Shown in pieces: positions 19,474-27,395 of a DNA stretch of 57,315 bases; the stretch's first letter is position 1, and the number at the start of each line of letters is the position of its first letter. The notes under the pieces are model-generated. The model saw only the letters and a list, made by a program, of their open reading frames with translations. It was not told where the DNA came from and ran no database searches. This DNA comes from an uncultured Pelagibacteraceae bacterium (lineage in GTDB: Bacteria; Pseudomonadota; Alphaproteobacteria; Pelagibacterales; Pelagibacteraceae): the NCBI GenBank assembly GCA_902522915.1, contig CABYXQ010000002.1, positions 1-57,315 of the forward strand, written 5' to 3'. Position numbers and translations under genes: made by a program.

Positions 19474-20262
19474 TTAATTTGCATCTAAAACAGCGTGAAG
19501 AAATTGTTTAGTCCTCTCATTTTGTGGATCACCAAATAACTGTTCGGGAGGGCCTTGTTCAAAAATCTTACCTTCATTAAAGAAACAAACTCTATCTGAA
19601 ATTTCTCTAGCAAATCCCATTTGGTGAGTAACCATAATCATTGTAAGATTATGTTCTTTATTAAGTGATCTAATTACGTTTAATACTTCACCAACGACTT
19701 CAGGGTCCAAAGCTGATGTAATTTCATCAAGAAGCATTACTTTGGGTCTCATTGCAAGTGCTCTTGCAATTGCTACACGTTGCTGTTGTCCTCCCGAAAG
19801 TCTGGATGGATGTTCGTCTTTTTTATCTGTCAAACCTACTAATTCTAATAGGTCCAAGGCTCTATGTTCGGCTTCATCTTTTTTCATACCCAAAACTTCT
19901 ACTGGAGCTTCAATACAATTTTGTAATGCAGTCATATGAGGAAAAAGATTAAATTGCTGAAATACCATTCCTATTTTTGATCTTCTTTCTCTAAGATATT
20001 TTTCGCTTGCCTCTACTAATTGGCCATTAGAATCCATGTGTGTTAAAGGTTCTCCATCCAAATGAATTACTCCTTGATTAATTTTTTCTAAAGTCATTAA
20101 AACTCTTAGAACCGTAGTTTTTCCTGAACCTGAAGGACCTATTATTGAAACCATTTCATTTTTTTGAATCTCCAGATTTAATTTATCTAATACAACCAGA
20201 TCACCATATTGTTTGGTAACATCTGTAAAATTAACAATAATTTCTGAAGATTTTTTAGACAT
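19474..20262 (-). CDS. ehuA: Polar amino acid / ectoine ABC transporter ATP-binding protein (EhuA-like)
   Basis: ATPase of a PAAT-family importer, 262 residues. It has Walker A GPSGSGKTT at 42-50, Q-loop 'FQQFNLFPHM', signature LSGGQQQR at 155-162 and Walker B VMLLDE at 175-180. It is the last gene of the leftward B-C-D-A unit, 1 base after the permease gene. The pattern fits ectoine/hydroxyectoine (Ehu) systems and general amino-acid systems alike; the Ehu name rests on the binding protein. Confidence 0.88.
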   Translation of the reverse strand: MSKKSSEIIVNFTDVTKQYGDLVVLDKLNLEIQKNEMVSIIGPSGSGKTTVLRVLMTLEKINQGVIHLDGEPLTHMDSNGQLVEASEKYLRERRSKIGMVFQQFNLFPHMTALQNCIEAPVEVLGMKKDEAEHRALDLLELVGLTDKKDEHPSRLSGGQQQRVAIARALAMRPKVMLLDEITSALDPEVVGEVLNVIRSLNKEHNLTMIMVTHQMGFAREISDRVCFFNEGKIFEQGPPEQLFGDPQNERTKQFLHAVLDAN

Positions 20263-20263
20263 A

Positions 20264-20950
20264 TTAAAGTTGTTCCTTTTTTATTTTTCCTTGGGCAAGA
20301 TTAACATTTCTCTCAATTTTTCTAATCCACATTGCAGCCGGAATAGATAAAGTTAAAAATATTAATCCTACTATAGTATATGGTTCTAAATATCGATAGT
20401 GGTAACCACCAACTGCTGTAGCTGCATGAAACAGTTCTGCAACACCAATTGTTGACAATAAAGGGGTATCTTTAAAAATTCCTACTAAATAATTACCCAT
20501 TCCAGGTATTGCTATAGGAAATGCTTGAGGTAAAACTATTTTTCTATACGTATAAAATGAGGAAAAATTTAAAGCTCTACATGCTTCCCACTGAGTTTTT
20601 GGTACACCTTCCAGTGCTCCTCTATAAACTTCAGACAAATAAGTTCCAAAATGAAGGCCGATTGTTATCATTCCACAAACCCAAGCTGATAAAGTAATAC
20701 CAAATTGGGGAAGTACAAAATAAACGAAAAATAACTGAATTAGAAGTGGTGTTGATCTAATAAATTCAACTATTTCTCTATTAACCATATTTACTATTTT
20801 AATTGGAGTTCTTTGACCTAATAAAAATAGCAAACCTACTACTGCAGCAATAGCATAACCAATTCCAGCTGCTAATATTGTATTTAAGGTCGCCCACAAC
20901 ATCTGTGGCAATATCTCAATTGCAAAATCCCATCTCCATTCTGCATTCAT
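20264..20950 (-). CDS. ehuD: ABC transporter permease (EhuD-like)
   Basis: A 228-residue inner-membrane permease with about five helices and the PAAT inner-membrane signature. The region 'EVYRGALEGVPKTQWEACRA' (about 117-136) is the EAA loop that docks on the ATPase. It pairs with the preceding permease to form a heterodimer. Start and stop are each 1 base from the neighbouring genes, so it is certainly part of the operon. Confidence 0.87.
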   Translation of the reverse strand: MNAEWRWDFAIEILPQMLWATLNTILAAGIGYAIAAVVGLLFLLGQRTPIKIVNMVNREIVEFIRSTPLLIQLFFVYFVLPQFGITLSAWVCGMITIGLHFGTYLSEVYRGALEGVPKTQWEACRALNFSSFYTYRKIVLPQAFPIAIPGMGNYLVGIFKDTPLLSTIGVAELFHAATAVGGYHYRYLEPYTIVGLIFLTLSIPAAMWIRKIERNVNLAQGKIKKEQL

Positions 20951-20951
20951 A

Positions 20952-21623
20952 TTAAATTTTCTCCTTTCCTACTTTTCTCGCAGCTAAAACTTCTAACCAT
21001 CGTAGAAAAGGAACAAGAAAAAATCTTGAAATAATATAATAAATTAAAAGAGCAGTTCCAAAACACTGAGCAGAAAGCCAGGTAATTGAATTAATTTGTT
21101 TTGCCTCAAAAGTTAAATCGACTACTGTAACTAAAGCAACTAATGCTGTTGCTTTTAAAAGTTCTACCGTAAGATTAGCGGCAGGTGGTAAAATAATTGG
21201 AAATATTTGAGGGATTATAATTTTTCTCATTCTTTTTGCTGGAGTAAAATTAAGTGCAAAGGCACCTTCCCATTGACCTTTAGGAACAGCTAAAACACCT
21301 CCTCTTACTATTTCTGCCCCATAAGCTCCAAAGTTCATACCTATCGCAACAACTCCTGCAGTAAAAGCTTCAAGTGTTATTCCAAAAAAAGGTAATACAT
21401 AATAAAACCAAAATAATTGAACTAATAATGAAGTTCCTCTAAAAAATTCTATATACGCTGTTGCCGTTCCTTGAATAATTGGATTTTTTGATAATCGCAT
21501 TAATCCAAAAATTAAAGAAATAATTACATAAAGAATAGTTGAACAAATTAATACTTTAATTGTAGTAACAGTCCCAAACAACATTGTTGGACCGTGTTCA
21601 GATAAAAATGAAAAATAGCTCAC
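20952..21623 (-). CDS. ehuC: ABC transporter permease (EhuC-like)
   Basis: Second membrane subunit, 223 residues, with the EAA loop 'EIVRGGVLAVPKGQWEGAFA' around residues 105-124. It is separated from the upstream binding-protein gene by 74 bases holding a strong hairpin with a T-run (see the terminator entry), whereas the distances to ehuD and ehuA are 1 base each. Confidence 0.87.
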   Translation of the reverse strand: MSYFSFLSEHGPTMLFGTVTTIKVLICSTILYVIISLIFGLMRLSKNPIIQGTATAYIEFFRGTSLLVQLFWFYYVLPFFGITLEAFTAGVVAIGMNFGAYGAEIVRGGVLAVPKGQWEGAFALNFTPAKRMRKIIIPQIFPIILPPAANLTVELLKATALVALVTVVDLTFEAKQINSITWLSAQCFGTALLIYYIISRFFLVPFLRWLEVLAARKVGKEKI

Positions 21624-21640
21624 TATAAAATCCTAGTTAT

Positions 21641-21678
21641 TAAAAAAAAATCAGGCGACAAAATTTAGTCGCCTGATT
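21641..21678 (-). terminator. Intercistronic hairpin/attenuator between ehuB and ehuC
   Basis: A perfect 11-bp inverted repeat, AATCAGGCGAC at 21649-21659 and GTCGCCTGATT at 21668-21678, has an 8-base loop. Read on the minus strand it is followed by a run of eight to nine T (21642-21650), the form of an intrinsic terminator. It lies after the binding-protein gene and before the permeases. Partial termination or 3'-end protection would give much more binding protein than permease, a common arrangement in ABC operons. Confidence 0.85.
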
Positions 21679-21697
21679 AAATTTAAATTTAATACCC

Positions 21698-22543
21698 TTA
21701 TTTAGTAGAACAAGCCCACTCTGTAGTCATTTCAGGGGGAGGTAATTGAGCTTTATCATAGCCATACTTACCAGCTCTTTCTAACATTTTGTCTGGGTTT
21801 GCCATAACTCTTGCTAGTGCTGCATTAAAGTTATCTCTAAATTCAGTATCTGTTTTTCTAAAACCAATTCCAACAACGTTTACAGTTTCCATAGGCATTA
21901 GCTTTGGATCAGTTACTTCAAATGCACCATTTGTTTTTTCTTCATGCTCTTTTGCACCAAAGAAAGTTTGAACAGCAACATCCGCTCTACCTGCTTTCAT
22001 CGCAGCAAGAATTCCAACTTCACCTTCAACTAATAACATTTGACTGTCTGGAACACCAAATTTTTTAGCAGCCTCAACAGTATTAAAACCAGCACCAGTT
22101 ACAAGTTTTGCACCTGTGCTAATTACATCTGCATAGTTGTTAATATTTTTTGGGTTACCTTTAGGTACTAACATTGCATCACCAAAAACACCTATTGGGT
22201 CTGAAAAATTGATGTTTGCACATCTACTTTTTAAAATATACATACCCCCTGTAATCATATCTGATCTGTTAGCATTAATTCCTGGAATTAATCCTGACCA
22301 TTCAAATACTTTTGTTTCATGCTCGGTAATTCCCATTTCCTCAAGAACTGTTAATGCAATCATATTAACAAAACCTAAGGCTTCACCATTATCTCCAGCG
22401 TAAGCCCATGGCACTGCAGTTCCAAAACCAAGTCTTAACTTGTGACCATCTTTTAGTCTGTCAGTTAATGTTGCTGCATTAACTGAAGAAATACTAAAAA
22501 GGATAACAAGAAAAACTGAAATTGACTTAATTAATTTTTTCAT
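21698..22543 (-). CDS. ehuB: ABC transporter substrate-binding protein (EhuB-like, ectoine/hydroxyectoine)
   Basis: Periplasmic binding protein of 281 residues with a signal peptide ending at VNA (residue 23). The SBP_bac_3 fold is shown by 'LRLGFGTAVPWAYAGDNGEA' and 'GITEHETKVFEWSGLIPGI'. The run 'WSGLIPGINANRSDMITGGM' is the part I associate with EhuB. Arginine, proline-betaine or another amino-acid-like ligand is possible. A good ribosome-binding site (AGAGGAGA) precedes the ATG. It is the first gene of the operon and the one protected by the downstream hairpin. Two cysteines (about 108 and 278) could form a disulfide. Confidence 0.82.
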   Translation of the reverse strand: MKKLIKSISVFLVILFSISSVNAATLTDRLKDGHKLRLGFGTAVPWAYAGDNGEALGFVNMIALTVLEEMGITEHETKVFEWSGLIPGINANRSDMITGGMYILKSRCANINFSDPIGVFGDAMLVPKGNPKNINNYADVISTGAKLVTGAGFNTVEAAKKFGVPDSQMLLVEGEVGILAAMKAGRADVAVQTFFGAKEHEEKTNGAFEVTDPKLMPMETVNVVGIGFRKTDTEFRDNFNAALARVMANPDKMLERAGKYGYDKAQLPPPEMTTEWACSTK

Positions 22544-22644
22544 TATCTCTCCTCTAATTGTTTAATAATATAAAATAAGTTAACAAGAATCTTTAATCCA
22601 TGCAAATTACTTAGAATAGAGATCAACTTGTAATTGAATCTTTG
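22544..22644. other. Intergenic region upstream of ehuB
   Basis: About 100 bases between the MOSC gene and ehuB, both leftward. It must hold the ehuB promoter. In the minus sense a TTGTTA and a TATATTATT stretch are visible but spaced badly, so no promoter is called. No stem-loop of note was seen. Confidence 0.3.
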
Positions 22645-23430
22645 TTATAAATCTATTAAATTTCCAAGACTTATACTGCCATCATCTAGTGCTGTTAAAT
22701 AAATACCCATATCAAAATGATTATATGTTTTTTTTAAAGACTGAAGTAAATTTAATGAATTATCATCAGTTTTTGGTTTTAAATTAATAGCTACACATCT
22801 TGGAATATTTTTTTCAACTTTAAAAGAAACATTATTAATTTTAATGATTTTACCAATCCATTCTCTTTCTTCCCAAGCTTTAATTCCATCCATACATATG
22901 TTTCCTCTAAATCTTGGTATTTCTATTTTTTTACCTATTTTTTTTTGAAAATCGTTAATACTATTTATGTTTAAAAGTGAAACCGAATTAACAAAACTAA
23001 CTTTATTTGAAATAGTTGTATCAAAAAAAGGACATTCTTCATTTTTTATTAAAAATATTGGTTTCTTTAAAGAGCTTTCTAATTCGATAATTTTTTCTGA
23101 TAGTAATTGACGTTCGCTTGTTTTATTAACATCAATTGTTAAAATTTTTTTTTCATTAGTAGTTAAAGTTAACTTTTCGTTTTCATATAAAAAATTATAT
23201 TTATTTAAAACTGGAGAATTTTTTAGAGTTAAAATTTTATTCCACTTACCTTCTCTATCTTCTGGACTTTTTTCAATTAATTTAGCTTGATCTAAATCTA
23301 ATCCTTTAGTAAATGCAAATATTCTATCTCCAGTAATTCCAATATTTTTTTTAATTTCACATTCATCAACACTTTGAAAAGATATAGATTTTACTGGGCA
23401 GTAATTTATTGAAGAAATAGTTGCGCTCAT
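22645..23430 (-). CDS. MOSC domain protein (YcbX/mARC-like)
   Basis: 261 residues with an N-terminal MOSC beta-barrel (about 1-110; opening 'ISSINYCPVKSISFQSVDE') and a C-terminal MOSC domain. The conserved cysteine lies in 'EKNIPRCVAINLKPKTDDN' and the end is 'HFDMGIYLTALDDGSISLGN'. Relatives bind molybdenum cofactor and reduce N-hydroxylated compounds (YcbX, mARC). No ferredoxin domain is attached, so an outside electron donor would be needed. The link to the moeA/mobA genes 10 kb away is functional inference. It diverges from the PhyH gene across 19 bases. Confidence 0.8.
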   Translation of the reverse strand: MSATISSINYCPVKSISFQSVDECEIKKNIGITGDRIFAFTKGLDLDQAKLIEKSPEDREGKWNKILTLKNSPVLNKYNFLYENEKLTLTTNEKKILTIDVNKTSERQLLSEKIIELESSLKKPIFLIKNEECPFFDTTISNKVSFVNSVSLLNINSINDFQKKIGKKIEIPRFRGNICMDGIKAWEEREWIGKIIKINNVSFKVEKNIPRCVAINLKPKTDDNSLNLLQSLKKTYNHFDMGIYLTALDDGSISLGNLIDL

Positions 23431-23449
23431 ATAAACTTTTTAAAATAAT

Positions 23450-24277
23450 ATGACTTATCTATCCTCAAATCAACTTAAACAATATGAAGATAAAGGATTT
23501 GTTTCACCCATTGATATTTTTTCAAAAGATAAGGCAAAAGAAATTAGAAATGAAATTGAATTAATTGAAAAAGAAATGCCTAATGAGTTAGAAAAATCAG
23601 GAAGATATAATGCTCATTTAATCTCACCTTTGCTAGATGAAGTTACGCACAATTCTGAAATTCTAGATGCTGTTCAAAGTTTAATTGGTAAAGATATTCT
23701 TGTATGCGGTACAACGCTATTTATAAAAAATCCTAATGTAAAAGGTTTTGTAAGTTACCATCAAGATGCAAAATATATAGGTTTAGAGCCACATAACTGG
23801 GTAACTGCCTGGGTAGCGATAACAGATTCTAATGAACATAATGGATGTATGAGAGTATGGTCTGGATCCCACAAAGATAATCTTAAAGATCATGACCAAA
23901 ATTTTAATGAAAGAAATCTTTTAACAAGAGGACAAACAATAAAAAATGTACCAAAGAAAAAAACTACACCTTTAATATTGAAAGCCGGTCAAATGTCTTT
24001 ACATCATCCAACCGTGGTGCATGGATCTGACTTAAATCATAGCAATGACAGAAGAATTGGTTTTGTAATCCAGAGCTATATTGGAACCAATGTTAAACAA
24101 GTTTTAGGTATAAATAGTGTTCAATTAGCTAGAGGTAAAGATAATTTTAACTTTCATAAAAAAATTGGAAGACCAAAATCTTTATTAGATAAAAATGATC
24201 TTAAAATTAAAAAAAGGGAAAATGACAATCTTCAAGAAATTTTTTATAAAGGTTCATCAAAAAAAGGTACTTACTAA
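23450..24277 (+). CDS. Phytanoyl-CoA dioxygenase (PhyH) family protein
   Basis: Fe(II)/2-oxoglutarate-dependent oxygenase of 275 residues. Likely iron ligands are H104 and D106 (VSYHQDAKYI) and H191 (VVHGSD); R201/R202 probably hold 2-oxoglutarate. The family covers ectoine hydroxylase and many small-molecule hydroxylases. Proximity to an Ehu-like transporter makes an osmolyte-type substrate thinkable, but other PhyH proteins act on quite different molecules. The start is 19 bases from the divergent MOSC gene, so the promoters overlap. Confidence 0.82.
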   Translation: MTYLSSNQLKQYEDKGFVSPIDIFSKDKAKEIRNEIELIEKEMPNELEKSGRYNAHLISPLLDEVTHNSEILDAVQSLIGKDILVCGTTLFIKNPNVKGFVSYHQDAKYIGLEPHNWVTAWVAITDSNEHNGCMRVWSGSHKDNLKDHDQNFNERNLLTRGQTIKNVPKKKTTPLILKAGQMSLHHPTVVHGSDLNHSNDRRIGFVIQSYIGTNVKQVLGINSVQLARGKDNFNFHKKIGRPKSLLDKNDLKIKKRENDNLQEIFYKGSSKKGTY

Positions 24278-24331
24278 ATTAATTAGTTCTAATTATGAAG
24301 AGCATATTTTTGGTGGATAAATTTTAAAGAA

Positions 24332-24841
24332 CTAGACCTTTTTCACAAAAGAAATAACAGCACCAATGGTCGTCAAAAATCCAGCCAACGGCAAGATTGC
24401 AACTGCATATTTCTTTGGCATATAATTCTCTTTGAACTCAATACCTTGGAAACTAATTTCAAAATACCACATTTCCCAATACTTCCCACGCATACCTTCT
24501 ACAAGTTCAACTCCATAAATTATCAGGACTATACCAATTAACATAATCATAATTTTCCAGAACTGACGTATATATAGCGACAGCCTATTTGGTAATTTTT
24601 CATAAATTAAATTTAAAGCTATATGTTCATTATCTCTGGCTGTTAGAGAAAGTGCTATAAACATCAACCAAATATTACTTAATACTGTTAGCAGATCACC
24701 CCAAACAGGAGGGTTATTAAAAACATATCGCATGGTAACGTTATAAATAGTGAAACCAACCATCGCAGCCAAAAAGAGTGAGCACATAGCTTCCAACATA
24801 CGATGGATGAAACGGTCAATATTGTTAAAAAATTTTAACAT
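24332..24841 (-). CDS. TRAP transporter small permease (DctQ-like)
   Basis: A 169-residue protein with four membrane helices (about 17-37, 47-66, 88-108, 145-165). It has the DctQ features 'YVFNNPPVWGDLLTVLSNIW' and 'ALSLTARDNEHIALNLIYEK'. It is the last gene of the leftward operon, 4 bases after the large permease. Codon use here is less AT-biased than in the surrounding genes, in keeping with the rest of the TRAP unit. Confidence 0.88.
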   Translation of the reverse strand: MLKFFNNIDRFIHRMLEAMCSLFLAAMVGFTIYNVTMRYVFNNPPVWGDLLTVLSNIWLMFIALSLTARDNEHIALNLIYEKLPNRLSLYIRQFWKIMIMLIGIVLIIYGVELVEGMRGKYWEMWYFEISFQGIEFKENYMPKKYAVAILPLAGFLTTIGAVISFVKKV

Positions 24842-24845
24842 ATCG

Positions 24846-26129
24846 CTAATTACTCATTAAGTTTGGAAGAAACATGGTCAACTCTGGAATAACGAGAATA
24901 AAAAATAAAAGTAAAAATAGCCCAACTAAATAAGGAATTAACGCAACAGCCACCTTTTCTAAACGTACTTGTGCAATTGTTGCAGCGGTAAAGTACGCAA
25001 CACCAACAGGTGGTGTAACTGATCCTATTAAGAAGCCAACTATTACAACTATAGCCGCTTGTACCTCAGGAAAGCCGGCTTGAGCCATAACATTAACTAG
25101 TACTGGGCCAACTATAATAATGTTTACCGCAGAGTCCATTACAGTTCCAAGAAGAAAAATGAATAGAATCACAGCTAAAATAAAAATAATAGGGGAATCC
25201 GTGAGGCTTAGAAGCCAGTTTTCAAGATCACCGATTGCACCTAAAGAGGTAAGTAGCCAACTGAAGGGTCCCGAAGCAGCTATGATAATAAAAACCATTG
25301 CTGAATTACGGAATGCCCGACGAAAAGCACCAGTGCATTCTTTCCATTTAATAGTTCGATATACGAATACACCTGTTAATAACGCAACCATTGCTGTGAT
25401 AGCTCCAGCCTCGACAACTGATGCCACGCCACCCATTACTGAACCCACTAAAACTAAAGGTATGAGAAGAGCAAACGAGGATCTATATAATTCTCTACCG
25501 GCTCGACGTACCGAAAATGGTTCATCGCTGCGCTCGAAGTTATATTTGATTGCGAAGTAATGATTGATTATCATTATCACAACTCCTATCAGCACGCCTG
25601 GAATAATCCCAGCTGCAAATAATGCTGCAATCGAAATCTCAGTTGAGTTAGCAAGTACAATCATCATGATACTGGGTGGAATTATCCCTCCTATGGTGGA
25701 GCTTACACCTGTAACCGCAGCTGAAAACGCAGCAGGATAGCCAGCTTTTTTCATAGCTGGTAATACTAATGCTCCTACTGTAGCTGTATCTGCTACTACG
25801 GAACCATTCATCCCTGCAAAAAACATGCTCACAAGAACGTTTACTTGGGCTAAACCGCCTCGTATACGTCCAATTAATGCCCTACTCAAAGCTACTAAAC
25901 GGTCTGTAATCGTGGCACTTGTCATTAACTCACCTGTCAGCATAAAGAATGCAATTGCAGTTAATGGAACCGAGTCAATAGCATTAAACATTTGACTAGG
26001 GATTAAAACAAGCGGTACAGCGTCGGTAAAAAGAATATAAACAAATGGTATCAGTATTAATATGAAACCAATGGGAGCACCCAACAGGATTAGGAAAAGT
26101 AGTACTACAAGTAGAATGATACTTTCCAT
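24846..26129 (-). CDS. TRAP transporter large permease (DctM-like)
   Basis: A 427-residue, 12-helix ion-coupled permease. Family motifs include 'SQMFNAIDSVPLTAIAFFML', 'GMNGSVVADTATVGALVLPAM' and 'GSVTPPVGVAYFTAA'. Arginine is often coded CGT/CGA/CGG (for example the AFRRAFRNS stretch near 25310-25335), while neighbouring genes use AGA. Hand counts give 23-27 G+C per 60 bases in several lines, against about 10 in a sampled line of the MOSC gene. This suggests horizontal acquisition. The order P-M-Q differs from the more usual P-Q-M. Confidence 0.9.
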   Translation of the reverse strand: MESIILLVVLLFLILLGAPIGFILILIPFVYILFTDAVPLVLIPSQMFNAIDSVPLTAIAFFMLTGELMTSATITDRLVALSRALIGRIRGGLAQVNVLVSMFFAGMNGSVVADTATVGALVLPAMKKAGYPAAFSAAVTGVSSTIGGIIPPSIMMIVLANSTEISIAALFAAGIIPGVLIGVVIMIINHYFAIKYNFERSDEPFSVRRAGRELYRSSFALLIPLVLVGSVMGGVASVVEAGAITAMVALLTGVFVYRTIKWKECTGAFRRAFRNSAMVFIIIAASGPFSWLLTSLGAIGDLENWLLSLTDSPIIFILAVILFIFLLGTVMDSAVNIIIVGPVLVNVMAQAGFPEVQAAIVVIVGFLIGSVTPPVGVAYFTAATIAQVRLEKVAVALIPYLVGLFLLLFFILVIPELTMFLPNLMSN

Positions 26130-26158
26130 AGTTACTTATATGTTATGATTTGTTTAAG

Positions 26159-26201
26159 GTAAAGATCATCTAGCTCTAAAATCGAGCTAAATGATCTTTA
26201 C
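26159..26201. other. Long imperfect hairpin between dctP and dctM
   Basis: An 11-bp perfect outer stem (GTAAAGATCAT / ATGATCTTTAC) and a 5-bp inner stem (AGCTC / GAGCT) are separated by a CT/AA internal loop and close on a 7-base loop. On the minus strand, the coding sense, no T-run follows, so it is better read as a 3'-end-stabilising or processing hairpin than a terminator. In the plus sense a T-run (26206-26214) does follow, so it could stop antisense transcripts. Confidence 0.75.
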
Positions 26202-26221
26202 GCAGTTTTTTTTTGAACGAT

Positions 26222-27271
26222 TTACAGAGCCCCAGCTTTTTCTAACTGAGCTACAAATCCATCCATTCCTTGTTCTAGAAGTACTCTTTTAGCTACCTCT
26301 GGTTCAAAAGTACCCTTGGCATCTAACCAAGCACCAATTGCACCCGCTCTCCACTTAGACATTTCAGCTTCAGATGGTACATACCACTCTTTAGCAGATG
26401 CTTTGATTGCATCTTCACCATTCTTAATCCAAGCGTTATCAAGCTCATTTACTTTTTCTCCATAAGCATCGGCTGCTTTATGTAACCATTTTCTCTGCTG
26501 ATCAGACAATGCATTATACTGCTTAGCATCCATCGCTAGAATGTTCCCTGACCACATTCCTCCAATCTCAGTGAAATACTTCGCAACTTCATGAAGCTTT
26601 GCTACGTGCTGCCATGGACTAGCAACATACTGACCTTCAACTACACCTGATTGTAGGCCTGAGTATAACTGGCTCCAGTCATAAGGTGTTGGAGTTGCAC
26701 CCCAGTTTTTAACTAGCATGAACTCAACTGGACTCTTGGTAGTACGCCATTTCAATCCCTTCATATCATCAGGAACATGTACTGGTTTAGTTGCATTTCC
26801 TAGCTGTCTAAATCCACCACTTGAATATACAGATAGGCAAATATGACCAGCATTTTCAAGGGCAAGTTTACATTGCCTTTCAGCTAACCATTCATCTGAT
26901 ATTCTTTTCGCATCTTCTAATGATTTAAAGATGAAAGGCAAATCGAAAATTGCTAACTCAGGTCCAAAATTACCATAGTTTGCAGTAGAACTAGTCCATA
27001 GAGCTATAAGCCCTTGATTGGCTTGTTCACCACATTTTTGTTCTGCACATAAGCTTTTTTGATAATGTGGTTCGATTTTCATCTTACCGCCAGAAGCTTT
27101 TGCCAAAGCTGGTATCAATGCTTGATCTATTGCATCACCGATCGGCATACCTAATCTACCAGTAGTACCAAGCTTAAGAGTTACCTCTGCATAAGCCGCT
27201 TGTGCAAATAAAGCAATTGCAAAAACTTTGAGTAGTGTTCTACAAATTGTTTTAATATTTATTATTTTCAT
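26222..27271 (-). CDS. TRAP transporter substrate-binding protein (DctP-like)
   Basis: Periplasmic binding protein of 349 residues with a signal peptide ending AYA (residue 28). It has the TRAP-specific pattern of a ligand-binding arginine region near 'GLKWRTTKSPVEFMLVKNWG' and 'GVVEGQYVASPW'. Cysteines C75 and C80 ('SLCAEQKCGEQ') are probably disulfide-bonded in the periplasm. The upstream ribosome-binding site is AGGAGATATA. The ligand is unknown; organic acids are typical and the adjacent aldehyde dehydrogenase gives no firm clue. Confidence 0.88.
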   Translation of the reverse strand: MKIINIKTICRTLLKVFAIALFAQAAYAEVTLKLGTTGRLGMPIGDAIDQALIPALAKASGGKMKIEPHYQKSLCAEQKCGEQANQGLIALWTSSTANYGNFGPELAIFDLPFIFKSLEDAKRISDEWLAERQCKLALENAGHICLSVYSSGGFRQLGNATKPVHVPDDMKGLKWRTTKSPVEFMLVKNWGATPTPYDWSQLYSGLQSGVVEGQYVASPWQHVAKLHEVAKYFTEIGGMWSGNILAMDAKQYNALSDQQRKWLHKAADAYGEKVNELDNAWIKNGEDAIKASAKEWYVPSEAEMSKWRAGAIGAWLDAKGTFEPEVAKRVLLEQGMDGFVAQLEKAGAL

Positions 27272-27395
27272 TATATCTCCTAATTAATTTATAAATTTAA
27301 GTCTATCGCGAATGATTTAAGTGAGTCAAAGGAAATAGATGCCCATTTTGGGTTAACTGATATGCAAAATGTCCCCTAAACTTATTTAGTAGTTT

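Noticed and set aside
25120-25560. 146-codon open frame antisense to dctM
   Set aside because: It exists because the foreign, less AT-rich dctM has fewer chance stops on the other strand; no motif, signal or ribosome site.
26159-26214. TRAP-operon hairpin as a terminator for the TRAP genes
   Set aside because: The T-run is on the wrong side for leftward transcription; kept as a stabilising hairpin.
27272-27395. Riboswitch-like element in the 124-base gap upstream of dctP
   Set aside because: Only a short CCCATTTTGGG hairpin; no conserved riboswitch core recognised.
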